A program made the position numbers and the translations under genes. From Rhizaria sp. SCN 62-66 (Eukaryota; Rhizaria, unplaced), in contig MEDY01000042.1 of assembly GCA_001724265.1 (NCBI GenBank), positions 186,001 through 250,000 on the forward strand: 64,000 nucleotides of DNA, read 5' to 3'. The notes under the pieces are model-generated. The model saw only the letters and a program-made list of their open reading frames with translations. It was not told the origin of the DNA and did not search any database. Shown piece by piece: positions 12,525 to 26,200 of this stretch. Each line of letters starts with the position of its first letter. Position 1 is the first letter of the stretch.

Positions 12525-13385
12525 TTACTCGTCAGCAGCAGAGTTACTCTTGCTGCCGTCGTCGTCATCCGCAGTCTTGCTGTTGTCCTTACTGTCAGCA
12601 AGTGTGTCCGCAACAGCAGCAACCGCCTCAGTCTCCTTAGCATCAGCATCAACAACATCAGCAGCAGCAGCGCCAGCCTTGTCGCCACTGTCCTTCTTGT
12701 CCTCCGCCTTCTCAGCAGCGATGACCTTCACATCAGCATTGGCAACGACACTCTTCGCATCCTTCTTGTCGCTCACAGTAGCAGTAGCAGCAGTGGTGGC
12801 TGCGGCGTTGTTCGTTGTGTTGGGAGTGTTGGCGCCAGAGTCGTTGCTGCTTTGCACAGTGGCGACACGAGAGGCATCCTCGCTGACCTGGACACCGCCA
12901 ACATTCTCCTCCTGCTTCAGCTTCGCGATCATCGGGTACTTGCCCATAAAAACGTTGTAAAAGTGCTTCATGCTGTCCAGCTCGGCCAGCGTGAGCCCCT
13001 GGAGACTCGGGCAGTCGAGATAGCGATCCTCGGTGCTGAACTTTGCGGCCGCGCGCGTGATGTCGCGACCCGCAAACGCTTCGTACGCACCGCCGGGGCC
13101 GTAGAAGCGCGCGCCAGCGGTGCAGTCAAAGACCTTGTTTGCGATGGAGATGTACACGGGGCGGCCCTGGAGTCCGTCGCCGTAGCGCACCTCCGCGCGC
13201 GTCATCTCCTTGAGTGTCGCGGGGTCGGGCTGGTGCGCGGGGTTGAACAGCACGGGCTGCACGACGTCCGCGGCCGTCTTCGGGGGCGCCTCGGGCAGCG
13301 GAAGACGCGTGAAGAAGTAAAAGAAGGCGATGACTGCGCAGGTGATGATGATAGCGTAGTCACCGAAGGATAAGGATGAAAGCAT
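12525..13385 (-). CDS. Membrane-anchored cytochrome-b5-like heme-binding protein (MAPR/PGRMC family)
   Basis: A single exon encodes 286 residues. A hydrophobic anchor at about residues 8-27 is followed by a cytochrome-b5-fold domain (about 60-165). It has the MAPR signatures VYISIANKVFD, ARFYGPGGAYEAFAGRD and ITRAAAKFS. The FYGPGGAY segment corresponds to the Tyr-based heme site of the MAPR family, rather than the bis-His site of classical cytochrome b5. Family members bind heme and assist cytochrome P450 and sterol metabolism at the endoplasmic reticulum. The last ~110 residues are an Ala/Asp/Lys/Ser-rich acidic tail without a visible fold. The start is ATG 13385; the longer open frame upstream begins with a TTG. 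The stop is TAA. Confidence 0.9.
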   Translation of the reverse strand: MLSSLSFGDYAIIITCAVIAFFYFFTRLPLPEAPPKTAADVVQPVLFNPAHQPDPATLKEMTRAEVRYGDGLQGRPVYISIANKVFDCTAGARFYGPGGAYEAFAGRDITRAAAKFSTEDRYLDCPSLQGLTLAELDSMKHFYNVFMGKYPMIAKLKQEENVGGVQVSEDASRVATVQSSNDSGANTPNTTNNAAATTAATATVSDKKDAKSVVANADVKVIAAEKAEDKKDSGDKAGAAAADVVDADAKETEAVAAVADTLADSKDNSKTADDDDGSKSNSAADE

Positions 13386-14214
13386 GTGCCTGGCGAGTGG
13401 GTAGAGTGTGGTAGAAGAAAAACAAGGTGTAAGTTGAAGAGAGTACGAGTTATGAAAGTGCAATAAATATATGATACGATAAAGCTATACCAACACTGGT
13501 AAACAATGCTCCGATGGCGATAGACGGATGATATGTGAACATATGCCTTAAGTTGCAAGGTAGAGGAGCATTCGTGGTTCAGAAGCTCTGCCCGACCCGA
13601 TGCAATGTCTGGTTCGAGGTCTCGGCAAACAGTTCAATTCACGATCAGTTTAATCGTCAAGGCGGAATATAAATGATTGATCTGCATTTAAAGTTGGCAG
13701 ACACAAACAATATTTGTACTATGCGCTTGTAGGTTATGTGTGGCGTCCTAGGCAACCATTTCTGTATTCGGTGGTCGGACGGTCTGGTCACTCCCTCCTT
13801 TCTCCCTTCGACTGTGCTTGCCCGCCGCTGTATGTACACTGAGATTATATAGCATATTTGCCAGCGCACAACGCTTTGTATCTTGTTTGGGTCGCGGTTT
13901 TTTCTTTCGACTGCTCCTTTGTCTGTGGTGCATCACCTGATATTAGACTTGATGTCATCTTCAACTCGAGTAACCACCAAGACCCATTCTCTAAACCTCT
14001 CGACGAGACTCATATCTCACTTTTTGCATTCAAAACTCAATTTTTTGATTCCTTGCTTTGTGATGCATTGTTTGCAGTTAGGCGCCCTTTCCCAAGGCGC
14101 TATTTTCTCTCCACAGGGCCTTTGCCAGCACTGCACCAGCCAAGCTCGCATTGCTCCGTGCTCCAACTTCCTGAGTGCTTTGCAGCCCTCTACCGCGAGG
14201 CTAAGCACCAAGCT
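13386..14214. promoter_or_regulatory. Divergent spacer between MAPR and giant HECT genes
   Basis: This 829-bp region should carry both promoters and the HECT 5' UTR. The HECT frame is open upstream to about 13858 but contains no ATG before 14215, so I treat that stretch as leader. A pyrimidine tract followed by CCACAG near 14105-14116 could be a 3' splice site of a leader intron. That is not proven. Confidence 0.35.
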
Positions 14215-17200
14215 ATGGCCCACATCCCTCTGTCGGCCATTACGGCCGACCTCTCCGGTGCGTTCACCTCCGCGTCCGCAGCCGGCTGGCCCTCAGTGCC
14301 TGCGCTGTCAGCGGCAACTGCGACTGTGGCCCACTCAGCTGCAGCTGCCACTGCTGCTTCTGCTGCCGCAGGTGCCACCGGCTCGCAGACCTCTATGCTG
14401 CTACACGGCCCATCTTTAGCGTCTCTTGCACCCGCCTCTGCGCTCACCGCGCTGTCGTCCGCGAGTACGCTGTTAAGCGCGCCGCACTCTGAGCTTCAGG
14501 CGACCGTACAGCACACACACGCCTACCGCGGCCGCCTCCGCTGCCAGTCACATTCGCACAACCCCTCGAACAGCAGCGACAACAGCGACAGCGCTGCGCC
14601 GGCGCCGGCTTTTTTCCGCGAGTTCTGCTACACTTGCGGCGCGCGCCTGCTGCTTTGTTTGGACTGCGCCGAGCTCTGCCACCGCGGCCACGCGCTTGGC
14701 CCGACCATCAGTGCCGCCCACGCGCGGTCCCCATCGGCGGCAACGGCGCCGCAGTGCATGTGCGGACACGCCGGCGCGCCGTGCCTTGCCGCAACGCCTG
14801 CGGGCACGTTCCCGCCGCCACCGTCCCCGCCCGCGGACGCCGCCGCCGCCGACGCACTCGCTGCCGCCGCCGCCTCCTCCGCCACGCTATCGCTCGGCGC
14901 GGCGACCCGCGAGCACGCATCGCTGCTTCACGCGCTCACAGTGCCGGGCGACCTCGCTACCGCGGCGGCCGGGGTCGCCGGTGCGGGCGCGAGCGGTACG
15001 GCTGCGGGCGGCGCGATGCTCGTGCCCGCGGCCAGTGCGGCGGCGCTTGCGATCGGATGTGCTCAGTACAACAACAACGCGGGGAGCAACGCTGCAGTCG
15101 CCGCGGCTGCTGAAACGACAAGCGCGGGCGCGGACGCACTGTCGCAGATTGCTTCGGTGTTCGCTCCCACGTCGTCAATGTCATCGGCGACTATGACGGG
15201 AACGCATGGCGGCTTGACTTCGGGGTCACGGACTCTCTGGCTGCCGTCGCCTCATATCCAAGACTCTGACAACAGCAATAGTAGCAATACGAATGCGAGT
15301 GCGCCCTCTGAACTTGCGCAGAGAATTAGCAGCAACAGCGACCAGCACAGCGCTTTCTATCACTCGATCCATAAGGCGGCGCTGGCGGATTACAGCCGGT
15401 TTTACCCGCATTTGGCGCCTGCTCATGGCCTCTCAAGCTCTGCCTCTGGCTCTGTACCTGACACGACGGACGCAGCCGACACGACCGCAACGGCACCAAT
15501 CTCTGTCACAAACGGCTCTAACAATGCCAGCAGCAGTCTCATTGGCAACAGCATTGACGGCGGGCCAAACCCAGCCACAGCCGCCGCCGTCGCCGCCGCC
15601 GTCGCCGCCAGCGCCACCGAGACCGGCGGCCCCCACACGCACGGCCGGTCCTCCGCCCCCGCTGCGCCGGCGACCCTCGTTGCTTCTCTGGCCGCCGTGA
15701 CGCCGACACTGTGCCCGCCGCTGTCGTCGCTGCCACACGCGCCCGCCGTTTCGGCGTTGCGCGCGCTGGCTGACGCTGAGGGCTACGCGGCTGCAGTACG
15801 TGCGGGCGCGTTTAACCTGGTGTGCTTAGCGCACCATATGATCGAGAAGCAACGTGCGAGCGCTATTGACAGCACGATCAACACTAATAATAGTGGCAAT
15901 GTCACTGATGCTGCGGCGGCAGGTCCTGCTAGCCCTGCTGTGACCGCTGTTGCCACGGCGATGGCTGCGGTCGAGCGTAGCTTGCACAGCAACATCAGCA
16001 CTGCGAATGGCAGTGCGACTGCGAGTGCCGCCAAGGGTGACGTGTGGCTGCCTCTCTTGGCTGCTGTCAGGGAGTCTTTCGCTGAGAAGGATAAAACTGT
16101 GTCTCACAGTCAGGCCGGGCTTTCACTTGCGCTGCGCACACGTGTCGTCACTGCATGCGAGGCTGCGCTGAGCGGTAAAGTCAAGCCGCCTGCCAAGCAG
16201 CAAGATGCTATAATTGCCACTGCGCTGGCCGTTGCATTCTCTCCCATTACTCTCAACATCACAGCTAACAGTGGTTATCAGCAAGCAACAGCGATTCCTG
16301 TTGAGAGCAGCAATATCATCATTGCGAATGCCAAGGGAGGTCCTCGCACTGCGACTGCGCTTGCACCTACAGCAGTTGTGACTGGTCAGCTCTCTCTTCC
16401 AGGCTCCTTGTCCCCGGCTGCAACTGCCTCCGGCGTCAACTTTGTATACGAAAACACGGCTGCATACACCGCCCAGGTGCACTCGAGCAACAGTTCTGCC
16501 TCTGCCTTGTCGCCTGCGAAAAACAGTAGCCTCAACGCGTCTCGCAACTCGACCACCTCAAAGCCCCCCACACTTGGTCCTCACGGCGCGAAGCCTGCCA
16601 CCGCAATGACAACGACCGAGGCCGCCAGTAGCATCACGGCGCTTAAGCTTCGAGTGTGCGTGTTGGTGATCGCTCATCTTTCTGCAGTCTCTGGCGGATT
16701 ATCTTTCGTTCCTCAAATCCAGCGCACGGTGACTAATTTAACCACTAAGCATACCTTCACAGCGTTCCAACGCGTCTTTTGTGGTCACCGCCGGAGCACA
16801 GCTAACAATGATAACTCATTGCTTCACCTAGACTTGTCGACGTTGCGCACCACTGCTCTGTACGCGCAATCCCCCGTCTCTCAGTATCTCAACAGCTCTC
16901 CGATTACCACCAACCTCGGCGGCTATGGACAGACTCGGTTTGCGACTATCACGCGCGTCACCAATAGCGATAACGAGCACCGGTCACTGCTTGCGCTGTC
17001 ACAACGCGCTCGCGTCTCTGCGGTTGTCCAGGCGCGTGCCGCCGTTGCCGCGAGTGCACGCTGGGAGTGGTACAACCACCGCACCGAGACCTGGGTCTCC
17101 TACACACACGCACTGTCGCGCGCCATTGAGACTGCGTTCACCGCTGATCTGCCGTGCGCTACCTTCCACAGTGCACCGCCGCCTCAGCAGCAGCTCTCTG

Positions 17201-20200
17201 GCTCTGCGCCGACTGTGTCGCTGTCTCTCGCAGTGCAACAGTCGCTCGCGGCCGCGTCCCTCTCAGCACACAGCTCTGGGTCTATGACCGGGCTTCTGTC
17301 ACCGACCTCCGCTGCCGTGGTCGCGGCGGCCGCGGCGGCTGTGACCGCTGGCGGGGCCGGCGGCGCCCCCAACGGCCGTCGCGGCGGCGTCGTCGGCACG
17401 GCGGCTGTCACGCTTGACGGGGGCGCGTTTCCCGGCGGGTCTGCGTACAATGACATCAACAGCGGCAGTAACGCAAACACGAGCTTTGCGGTGGCTGAGT
17501 ATGCTAGCAACAGCAACAGCGCGGATAGGTCTGCTGCCGCGGCGATCGCTGCGCAACAGAGCGAGTTGTCCGTGGCGACTATGCGAGCTGAGGCCGCGAT
17601 CGCCGCCCTTGCTACCCTGGCCTTCTCGTCGCCTGCTCCTGGCGCTATCAACGATAACAACGATGCTCTCCCCGGTTTGGAGGCCGACGATGGCGACGAC
17701 GGCGCATTTGCCAATCTCAATGCACTCGCGAGGAGCAGCGGTGTGAGCGGCGACGGCATCGGTGTTGACGACGACGACGCTGTTGCACGCGCGCTGTCTG
17801 CGCTGGTCGCGCCGTTGCGCAGTCTCGGCGCGGGCCTGGCCAGCACCGCCGCGACCGCTGCGGAGGTGCTCGCACGTGAGCGCCAGCGCGAGCAGGACTT
17901 GGAGCTTGAGCTCGCGCTGAGCCCTGACAACATCCTCGCCAGCGCCAATAACAACGGCGGGAGCAGCTTTGACCACAGTCGCTTCGGTGTCGCTGCTAGT
18001 AACGGTGGCCAGCGCAGGTTTGTCGTCAGCTCAGCCGCAAGTGTCTCGACCAAGAAGGACGCATTGTCGACTGTGACCGGTGGCGACTTCGTTACCATCT
18101 GTTTCCGTCGCATGGTTGAGACCCACCGCCCTGCTCCCTCTGTGAAGCCCGCACACTCATACACTGGCGCCGACGACGGCAACAACAACGACGCCAGCGC
18201 TCTCGAGACTCTCACGTCCCTCGCGACTGCGAGCAGCGCCCGCGGCGTGCCCGTTCGCGTGCGCCGCGTTGCCTGCGCGCCGCTACACGCGACCGCAGGC
18301 CACGCTCTCTCAGCGCCGTCAACCGGCCTCGCCGCGGCCGCCGGCATCGTGCTCGAGACTGAGGAGGAAGAAGACGGCGGCGTCGACCCGGGGGCCGCGG
18401 GGGCGGCCGCTGCGGTTGCGCGGGCGGCGGCGGCGCGCGCGCGCACGCAGGTCTCCGTCGCCAACGTGGCCGCGTCGGCCGTGGCTGCTGCTGCGGCAGC
18501 GACGGTTGCGAGGCTGAGCCGCGATGGCAATCGCATGAGTGACGTTAGCGACTACGACGACGATGACGACAACGACGATGGGGCTGACGAAGGCGACGCT
18601 GGTGATGATGACAACGGCGACAGCGCTAGTGATCGCGACCTGAGCAGCGCCGAGAGCAGCAATAGTGGCGGTGAAGACAACGGCGCGTTGTATAACAGCG
18701 ACAGTGACGACGGTGACAATGCCGACTTTTTGCGCAGCAACGGAAGCAGCAACACTCGTATTGACGTGAACAACGATGCCGAGCTGCTGGCGCTGCCTGC
18801 TTTCAGTCCACCGAATCGTTTTGCCACTGAAAACAACGTCATCAGCAGTAATGCAGCTGCCAATGCGACTCTTTCGGCTGCCGGTCCTGTGGTGAACCTC
18901 CATCGAAACAATGACAACAGCTCCAACGTCAGCGCAAACGCAACCGTGATCAGCACGACTGCAGCTGTGATTGCAGTTGGGCCTGAACTAATGACACCGC
19001 CGGCGAATGCCCCTCACAACGACGAACGTATGCGCCGTCGACGTCGCCGCCACCGCCGCCGCGTCAACCGCCGCCGCGCCGCCCGCGCGACTGCCCGCGC
19101 CTACCAGCTCGCTGCTGCCCGCGCCGCTCTTGCCCTCTCCGTTACCGGAGTCAATAACGGCAGCCAGACGCCTCAGGCCCCGCCTCTGCGCGTGTGCGCT
19201 GATGCCGAGACTGGGTGTGTCTACGTCCTCGGTGCCACTGTCGGTCTCGTGCGATTAGCGCCTCTCGCCGTGACAGTGAGTGCAGCGGAGTCTGCGACCG
19301 CTGTGGCGGCGACGATTGCCAAGCACGGACTTGCTGGTGTCGCTGCGGGCGCAGTTCTGGCGCAGCGGCTTGACTTTGCTGTTCACGCGGAAGGTTATAT
19401 CACTCTGATCTCGAACAGCAACAACTCGAAGACGTTGCTCCTGCGGTCTCCGCTGTTGCATGACGGCGTTCTGCTTGCGATCGATCCTGTCACACTGCTG
19501 CCGCTGCCGCACAAGGTCATTCTCTCGACAGCTCGTGGTGGCTCTTGTACTTACGACAGCGCAACTCAGTTTCCATTTGCGACGATAGCTGCTGCAATGT
19601 CGACGGTGATCCCGTCAACTCTCTCTCTTGTGCGCGCTCATAACGCCGCGGTAACCGCGCAAAGGGCGACTCATTCGAAGCGTGGTAACAGCAGTGATGC
19701 AGCGCTCAAGGCTGGATACTTTAGTGATGACTCGCATGTTCTCTCAGTCACGACAACGGCTGCTGCTGCTGCCGCAGATTGTGCTCCTGCCCTCTCACAT
19801 TACGGCTGTAAGCTACAACAAAGCGACCACGAGAGCGGCGACTCTCAGTGGTTGAGCTCACTCGCTCCTCCGCCGTTCTCGCTGGAAGTTTTCCGTCCCC
19901 ACGAAAACACTTTGGATGAGGCAGCAAGCCTCCCCACTGCTCGCGGGGTCAACGGCGCAGGCAGTGCAGTGAATGCACCTCAGCAGCTCCCACCGACGCC
20001 CGCTCTTGGCTCTTGGCTGCCGCTGCATCTATCAACCACTGCGCTTTCAGCGGTCAGCTTGCTCTTCACCGGCGGGTTTTCACCCCAGTTCGCTCTTGCG
20101 AACACTGCTGCCGCCGCTAGCTTTGACGAAGACAACGCTGATCAATGCGCCAAGCCACTTCCTGGTGTCGCGATCGCGCTCTCAAGTGACAACAGTGCGT

Positions 20201-23200
20201 TCCTGATGTTTGAGCAAGACTCTGGTGTCTTCCTCCGCGTGCGCCGCAGTGCGCTGCCTGTTCAAGACTGCGATGACAGCAGCGTTCTCTGCTCTCATGG
20301 TGCGGTTTCGCATGAGGCCCGCGGCTTCAGTGACAAGGCGGACTACAAAAACGGTACCAAGAGCGGTAAAGCGGGAGACGCGTGGAATCCTCACACGGGT
20401 CTATGCTTTGACGCGACTGCGACGAACGCTAAGGCAGCTGCCCCTCGCAGCACGAGCGTCAAGTCTAAGAATAACGAGAACGAGTGGCTCTCGCTGCGTG
20501 TGCGCGTTGTTCCCGCTGTCGCCGCAACGCTTCGCTGCCTGCCTCTGTTCACTGACACCACAGACGGCTCTCTCATTGCTCTCACTCGCAATCCCATCAG
20601 TAGCGATGCGAGTAGCGGTGATGTCACTCTGCGTCGCTTTGACACGAGCACACTGTTTTCCGATGCCAGCGATATCACAATCTCAGCTCCTGTACTCGCG
20701 CATAATGTGAGTTTGTTCACGCTTCTTGGCGCTCGCGTTTGCCCTGCACCTGTCCAGACTGCAGTCTCGATCAGCAGCTCCGGCAAGTCTGCTGCGACTG
20801 GCGGCATCCGTGCGTCTGCCCGTGGCTTTCTCTCTGCGCTCAAGGGCATGGGCTTCACGAAGCGCGCAATCACGCGTGCACTGCGTGTCGGTGGTGCTGC
20901 TGTTGCGGAAGACGTTGCGGCCGCCGTGGAGTGGCTTGTCCGCTACCCTGAGGGCGCGCCGCTGTCGGACTGCAGCAGCGGTGAAGACGCTGATGACGAT
21001 GGAAGTGACAACGATCCTTATGAGGAAGGCAGCGAATGCGATCACACCCGCGTAACGTACGGCGACAGTGATGACACTGAGTTCAAGCAAGAGATGCCGC
21101 TCGCAGACGGTGTTCTTGATGGCTCGTACAACAGCGGTCATACCAGCAATAGCGACGGCGATGACAAGAGCGATAACGTCCGCAGCCACATGCCTTACTG
21201 GCGTGGTGGTGCTGGTTCGCTTAACCAGAGTCAGGACAACAACGAGCACGGTCTCTTTAGCGGTTCTCTCTCTTCCATCTCGAACCCTGTCTCTGCCGAC
21301 GCGGATGCTGTTGTTAATATCAGCCTGACTGGTGACGACATAGACGGTGTGTTTGCCCGCGCGTCTGAGTTTGCGAGCAACTCCGCCAGCATCATCCGTC
21401 GTGGCGGCGGCGCCAGCAATACCGCGTCAGTCTCGCCGGCGGCGATGGCCGCTGTGGTCGGCACCGAGCCGTTTTTGCTGGATCCCCACATCTGTGAGCC
21501 TCAGTGTCACGACCAGCACTGCGCCGACTGGACGCTGCCTGCCCTGCAACCGCCTCTAGTTTCCAACTCGTATACCGGGGTAACACCGTGGACTGCGCTG
21601 GGATCGCTGCTGCTCTCAGCCCCCGCTGCTTCTGACGCAGTAGCTGCTGGCGCTAGTCTTGAAGCTGCCGCAGCGCACGCCTACGCAGCAGTGACCGCGC
21701 CTCGTGCCAGTTTGCGGCTGTGGGAGCGCGTCTCTGTTGCTGTTGCACGCGAACGGCCCGAGTTGGCGGTCAATTTGCAGACTAAGGTTCCGCTTGCGAC
21801 AGCTCGGGCTGAGTCATTGACGCGTGCTGTGAGGGACCAGGATCCGACTTTGATCTCGGCCGCGGTGCTGTCAGCGTGTGTGAAAGCGCACCCGCTAGCG
21901 GCGCGCGCACACAAGCACTGTTCTAGTGACAAGGGCAGCAGCAGTAGTCTTGCGAGTGCAAATACTAACGGCGATGAAAGTGATCCGGATGAGCTGTATC
22001 TGACTGCCTTGCAGTCTAAGTACGCATCTCCGCGTCTTGCGAATAATAATGATACGAGTGCTCAGTGGCACCCGCTGCGTCTCGCCTCGCTGCGCGCGTT
22101 TACATCAAACAACACTGATAGCTCTTTAGATCTGAACGCGGGCATGCTTGTTTGCTGTGCCTGCGGTGTTTTGCAAAGCGACAACGAGCAACTGGTGTTT
22201 GAGTGTCTTGACTGTGCTGATTATGAGTCTCACCGCCGCGTTGTACTTTGCCTTGACTGTCACCGTAATGGTGCTTTTAGTGCAGCTGCTCACACCTCTG
22301 CTCACCGTATTGCTCCGCTCCGCTGCTACACCAACGATATGTGCACGGAAAGCAATTGTGACTGTGGTCTTGCTTCTGCTGCAACGAGCAAGACTACATC
22401 TAGCTCGTTGCATTATGATGACATCGTTATTCTTGCTAACAACGATCTTTCCGATCTGTCTAATGGGGCTACTACGGTTCAGGGTACCAACGTCACGGGG
22501 AACAATGGGTTTGATCTGACTGTTCAAGGCAATGCGTTGCCTCAGTCAGCGCGCCTCTTACGCACACCCCGCGTCTCGAACTCAACTCCGCTAGCGAGCT
22601 CGAGCGTTGTCGCAGCCCCTGGCATGGTCAACCGGAATGCATCGGTGCTATCAAGCGAGTCAGGGCTAGCGCGTGCAACTCTGGTGACGAGTACGTCGAA
22701 CCTCGCACTGGATAGCAAAAGTAAGGTCAAGAAGGCATCGGTGGGTGTTGATGATGAGAGTAAGTGTGCATTGACTGATGTTGCAACTGCTCATAGCTCT
22801 TGCACTACTCCCGCAGAAGCCCCGAATGCCAGCAAGTACAAGTATGAAGCGTACATTAACATGCATGCGTACTCGATCAGCTTCAACTCGGAGACACAGT
22901 CACTGTTGTTACTCTCTCCGAACGGCAACCTCACGATGCCCGCTGTTGCGACGCCCGCAGCCGCTGCGGCTGCTGTTACTGGCACGCTTGGCCTCGCCGC
23001 CGGTGTCGGCAGCAGCGCCAACACGGGCAACAGCGACGCCGACGCCGCTTCTCGCGCCGCTGTCGCCGCTTCAGCTTCAGCCACGGCCACAACTCCCGGC
23101 CGTTTCGCTATTACTGCTGCGCTCTCGCGTGACGCGTATCTTTCGCCGTCGACATCCGCGACTACTTCGGGCAACCGTGATCACAGCGTGTGTCATGCGT

Positions 23201-26200
23201 TTGACGCGGTGACCGGAGTCAGGGCTGGTGTTGTTTCCATACCCGTCAGTGGCGCTGATGGCGGGTTACTGTTCGCTAACGGCACTCTACTCGCACTCCG
23301 TTTCGCTCATGGTCTCGCAAACATCTTGCCACTGAGCTCGGCAATTTTTGCGAAGACGATATCTTTCAAGCAGGCAGCCAAGACTCCAGATACAGCAATC
23401 TCAAATGTCGCGAATATGTTATCATCGCTCTCTACCGCTGTGATTACTCCTAGCGGAATCACTGCTGAGCTTCCTATCATTGCGACACTGCTAACTGCTG
23501 TCGCGGCTGCGGTCCAGCATCAGCATCAGCCGACTGAGCTCGCCTCGGTGATTTGCACTGCTGCAGCGCATACAGCACGGATGCTGGTCTTCGCATCGGA
23601 TCTTCTGAACGCTCGCGTTCGCGCCTCTGGAGATGTCTCGACGACATCGGACTCGGCCGCAGACGCCAGTCGTGTCGCCGCAGTTGAGGCGATGTCGCTG
23701 GCACTCAAGACCCATCGTGACACTGTGTTGACTACTCTCATTGCTATCTATAACGCAAGTGCATGCAGTACGATGGTTCGTGGAAGTATTGCCGCGTGCC
23801 TAGCTGATGCGTTTGAAGCACTGTTCCCGTCGTGGTCACAACGTCTTCACTGCGTTCTCACCCCAAACACCGAGGTGACTGACGCTGTCACTGGCTCATC
23901 AAGGACAAACGCGGCGGCCTTGCCTGCGCCTGTGCTGGCCCGCGTTTCAATGCGGTATCAAGACGCATTCCACCGCGGCCGCATGGTTTCGCTCTTCTCC
24001 AATATCCTCTGGCATCCGTCATCTTCCGTGAATAATGACGCCTCAAAGCAGCAGTCATCATCGGATGCCGCTGTTGATGTCACCACGAGGCTCGGTCTGC
24101 CGACCGCGCGCGAAGAGCGCTCTCTTGCCTTCCTGCGTGCTCAAATCACCGGCGCAGTCACTCTTGCTGTGCAAGGGGAGCTTGCGCGTCACAGTATGAT
24201 TGTAAGCGCTCTATCCGAAGGCAACACTCACGACAGCTCGATTGACTCCGTGTCGTCTGCGTTCGCCGCGGTTGACGCTGCAGATGCTGCTTCTATTGCG
24301 ACGGTGAACAGCTCAGCGCTGTGGATGCTCAATGGTCTTGTCCAGTATCTCTTTTCATGGGTGCAAATGCAGAATCAGGCTCACAAACGCGGGCGCGCTG
24401 TCTCGAATCCTTCGTATAGCGTCTGCCTCGCTCACGCCGTCTCCGCGATCCTTGTTGCGACCCGCGATCTGCTATTGTCATCTTCAGTTGCGGTGTTTTA
24501 TCACCAGAGCTCGCCGCTTTCCGCTGTGCCTTTGCCGCATCGCGCCTCATCTCCCGCTTTCCGCCAACTCTTCTCCGTCGCAACGCTCGCGCTTCCGGCT
24601 CTTGCAGGTGCTGCTGCACTTCCCGCGCCCGCGTGCGCCGCTGTTGTTGACGCCGCGTTGTCGTGTTTCCGCGCCCTCACGGCCGCGTTCACTCGCGCGC
24701 ACCCGCACGCTGTCGCGCCCTTTGCGGCAACTGCGGCTACGGAGACCGCACGCGTGTTTGCTGGAGAGGACAAGCGTGTTCTCGATGCGACAGTGCGCGC
24801 GATGTTGCTCGCGCATTCCTCTTGCTCTGGTGTGGACGACCTTGCGAACACCTCTTCAGCTGTCGACTCCTGCTTGGATTCTCCGGGCGTTTCTGCTGAT
24901 TGTGCGTTGGCCTCGCTTGTCTCACCGCTCATGGAGAGTAAATCGCCTGCAGCAGTGGGTTCTCGTATTGCTGAAACTGCGTTCGTCCCGTTTTCCGTGC
25001 GCGTCCAAGCGTTGCTGCGGATGGACGCGTATGTTGTCTCCGCACTGCGCCCGCGTCGCATGACTGTGAGTGAGCGCGAAATGGCAGAGTCGACTGCTGC
25101 TGTAATGGGTCTGGAAGCACCTCTGACTGGACCTGAAGCGCCGGAGACACGCCTCTCCGCAGCCGCAGTTGACGTGCTGATCTCAGTGTTCAACTATTTT
25201 GCGTCGAGCTCTCAGCTTACTGTCATGACAAATGATGTTGCACGTACTCTTGCTGACAAGAAGCTTGCGCCTGGTCTGCGTTCACTGATTGCGACTTCGA
25301 ATGTGATGAGCGCCGTCACAACTCGCATGTCGCTCACCGCGTTCCGCGCCTTTTTGTTTGCCAGCTCGGAAGACGCTGCGACCGCCGCTGTCTCTGGCGC
25401 TAGCAACCGCTCCGAGTGTGGCGTTGATCCCAGGTCACCCACTGCACCTGCAGCGGCCTTTACCGCACTGTGCAACACCACTCCGGCGCCCTGGGCGACT
25501 GTACTGCAAAATGCGGTGCTTGGTAGCTCCGCATTAACTGAGAACGACAGTGCTGTTGCACCCTCAGTCGCGGTGCCTTGCAGCGAGGCAACTGCGAGTC
25601 TGGCGCAGTTCCTGACTTTTGCACTGATGGAATACAGCGACCCGCTGCGCCGTATTCTGTGGATTGAGCGCCTGTCTGTGTTGGCTCAGTCAACGCCAAT
25701 TGCGCACTACTCTTTCTTTCAAGCACACAACATCAGCAACAAGAAGCATATGTCCACGCATAGCGCTGGACACGACTCGAACTGCAGTGCAGCGATGCTC
25801 TCGATGAACATTGGGACCCTTGCCAGTGTTCGCTGGATTACCGCAACTGTGGGCGGTATCAAACTAGCTGTGCGCGCTCTGCTTCAGCGCCACGCCCTCG
25901 GTCGTGAGGTGCTGCCTGCTGCTGTGACGCGGTTGAAGCTCCACGTACTGTCTCAGTCTGACCCCATGAATCCTCCTGCACCGGCGATCACAGTGGCCGC
26001 AAACGCAGCGTTAGCTGCGGCGGGCGCGAACAGCACCGACAGCAACAATGAGATTGCGACTGTGGTTACGGGTGATTTCTCGCCTCTTTCACATCTTGCT
26101 GTCACTGTCGACAACGCGCTGAAGCCTTCGACGTCAGTCAGTCAGCAGCAACGCGTACCGACGTTGCTGCTTACGGACGATCCGGCTGCACTGATGCGTT

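Noticed and set aside
13600-13630. A tRNA T-loop-like GGTTCGAGG
   Set aside because: The flanking bases do not form a T-stem or the rest of a cloverleaf. No tRNA-CUA or other tRNA was found by eye.
13858-14214. N-terminal extension of the giant HECT protein from 13858
   Set aside because: The frame there begins with TTG and has no ATG before 14215. Sequence composition is leader-like and AT-richer.
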